NCBI GenBank assembly: GCA_002451155.1
Contig: DKBG01000177.1
Span: forward strand, 462-6,456
Origin: Ignavibacteria bacterium UBA6906
Lineage (GTDB): Bacteria; Bacteroidota; Ignavibacteria; UBA10030; UBA6906
DNA length: 5,995 nucleotides
Direction: 5' to 3'
Shown: piece by piece, positions 4,934 to 5,995 of the stretch
Layout of the letters: every line of letters begins with the position of its first letter
How positions within the stretch are numbered: position 1 is the stretch's first letter
Position numbers and translations under genes: made by a program
The notes under the pieces: model-generated
What the model saw: the letters and a program-made list of their open reading frames with translations, nothing else
Told to the model about the DNA's origin: nothing
Database searches by the model: none

Positions 4934-5995
4934 AGGTCCGGCTGCTTGTATTGTTTCTCATATTCTCCTTCAACTCCGTATCGGGGATACTCGGGACGAT
5001 GATTCTCCCCTCACTGGAACGCCCGTTGAGGGGTCTGACGGCGGGTGGAGATGCCCTGATGATCCTCATGGCGCTCAGTGTCATGCTGCGGAACAGGGAT
5101 TTTTACGGGGTGTGGATCTGGGTAGCCATGGTATTTGGCGGGGTGTTGACAGTGGTCTACAACCTCGACCGATTCGGTATCATCGCCCAGCTGAACGGTA
5201 TTCGAGGCCCCCTGTTCTTTCTTTCCGCATTGATTGTGATGCATGACCTTTTCGAATCTCCGTTGCGCGATCGCTTTGCGAAGTGGTTCACGGCTTTTCT
5301 CGTCATCTTCGCAGTCCTTCAAACCCCCACGTCCATCTACGAATTTGTCAGGTACGGGGCCGGGGACGCGGTCGGAGGGACGTATGGGACAGGAGGGGGG
5401 AGCGGCATGGTTACTCAGATACTCTTCCTTATCGTTTTTTACATTCTGGTGCGGCACGGTTCGCTCGATGAGGGGACGAATTTCAGGATCTCTCGCCTCT
5501 TCCTATTTTCACTCTTTCTAATCCCCATCTTTGTAAACGAAACCAAGATTTCGTTCGTCCTCATCGGTTTGATGGTTATCCTAGTTGCGTTCTCCCGCAG
5601 CAAGTGGTACAAGGCAGTGCCATTCCTTGTCCTCGGGTCGATGCTTTTTGCGGTGTTCGTCTATTACTATTCCCAGACCGTCGGAGATCCGACAGAAATA
5701 TTTTCACAGAAATTCATTGAAAACTATTTGTATGCAGCACCGAAGACCCAGCAGGGGGGAGACATCCCACGGCTTCTCCGTATCAGCCTGATGTTCTCCC
5801 TTTTTCGCGAGGACTCGCTGGCCATTCTGATAGGTATGGGGTACGGCATCTTCGCCGGCGGGAATGTGCTCGAAGCGACCCGCGTGGCCCGTACGCTCTA
5901 CTATCTGACCAGCGGTTCCCGGATCTTGTTGGTTACCATCTGGCTGCAGGGCGGGGTGATTGCACTCGGTGCCATGCTCTGGGGAGTCTTTGGCT
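4930..5995 (+). CDS. Polytopic membrane protein, Wzy-like polysaccharide polymerase / O-antigen ligase family (3' end outside window)
   Basis: The frame is open from ATG 4930 to the window edge (355 complete codons). GGAG at 4919-4922, 7 nt upstream, and an in-frame stop at 4882 with no other ATG between support this start. The product is strongly hydrophobic with about ten or more predicted helices, for example around 3-22, 41-54, 58-77, 93-105, 118-132, 160-174, 188-202, 206-222, 229-247 and 331-352. Short motifs recall Wzy/WaaL-type proteins of the FCB group: NGIRGPLFF (89-97), a glycine-rich GGTYGTGGGSGM loop (149-160) and NETKIS (203-208). A hydrophilic section (about 250-285) may begin the large periplasmic loop where catalysis occurs in this superfamily. 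It would join repeat units into polymer on the outer face of the inner membrane, with length set by the co-polymerase upstream. Polymerase versus ligase cannot be settled from this part. Confidence 0.8.
   Translation, partial: MKVRLLVLFLIFSFNSVSGILGTMILPSLERPLRGLTAGGDALMILMALSVMLRNRDFYGVWIWVAMVFGGVLTVVYNLDRFGIIAQLNGIRGPLFFLSALIVMHDLFESPLRDRFAKWFTAFLVIFAVLQTPTSIYEFVRYGAGDAVGGTYGTGGGSGMVTQILFLIVFYILVRHGSLDEGTNFRISRLFLFSLFLIPIFVNETKISFVLIGLMVILVAFSRSKWYKAVPFLVLGSMLFAVFVYYYSQTVGDPTEIFSQKFIENYLYAAPKTQQGGDIPRLLRISLMFSLFREDSLAILIGMGYGIFAGGNVLEATRVARTLYYLTSGSRILLVTIWLQGGVIALGAMLWGVFG

Overview
The window reads as part of a cell-envelope and exopolysaccharide region of a moderately GC-rich bacterium, probably in the Bacteroidota/Ignavibacteriota (FCB) neighbourhood. 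The main clue is the first partial gene. Its product ends in a FlgD-like Ig domain and a C-terminal signal of the kind used by the type IX secretion system (T9SS), which is largely confined to that group. Shine-Dalgarno-like sites and an almost consensus sigma70-type promoter fit a high-GC member of the group better than a classical Bacteroides. The phylum call is an inference.

Left part (1-1176, + strand): the tail of a secreted surface protein, then two small exported proteins of unknown function, tightly spaced (a 13-nt gap, then a 1-base TAATG overlap), so probably one transcript. The first has a signal peptide, a beta-rich domain and a C-terminal membrane helix. The second has a signal peptide and a beta-rich domain opening with a calcium-loop-like D-P-S-G-N-G-x-x-E motif.

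Middle (1177-1582): a short minus-strand ORF (1184-1345, 53 codons) encodes a likely single-span membrane protein, convergent with the left operon. Between it and the next operon lies a control region with a TTGACA-N17-AATAAT promoter facing right. Its -35 box is the right arm of a near-perfect inverted repeat (1467-1491).

Right part (1583-5995, + strand): a polysaccharide operon. It starts with a complete 777-aa Wzc-like chain-length regulator fused to a BY-type tyrosine kinase (Wzz and GNVR regions, two membrane helices, Walker A/A'/B motifs, tyrosine-rich tail). Next comes a small exported SLBB protein with a C-terminal membrane helix, probably starting at TTG 3981. A 427-nt stretch rich in palindromes and hairpins follows. 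Last is the first 355 codons of a polytopic membrane protein resembling Wzy-type polymerases/O-antigen ligases, which runs off the window. Together they suggest polymerisation (Wzy-like), length control and phosphorylation switching (BY-kinase), and a periplasmic or outer-membrane export accessory (SLBB).

No transposase, CRISPR array, rRNA or tRNA was seen. The best candidates for something undescribed are the 53-aa membrane protein with its shared control region, the stand-alone SLBB protein, the structured leader before the polymerase, and the two unknown exported proteins. Nothing here proves a new system.
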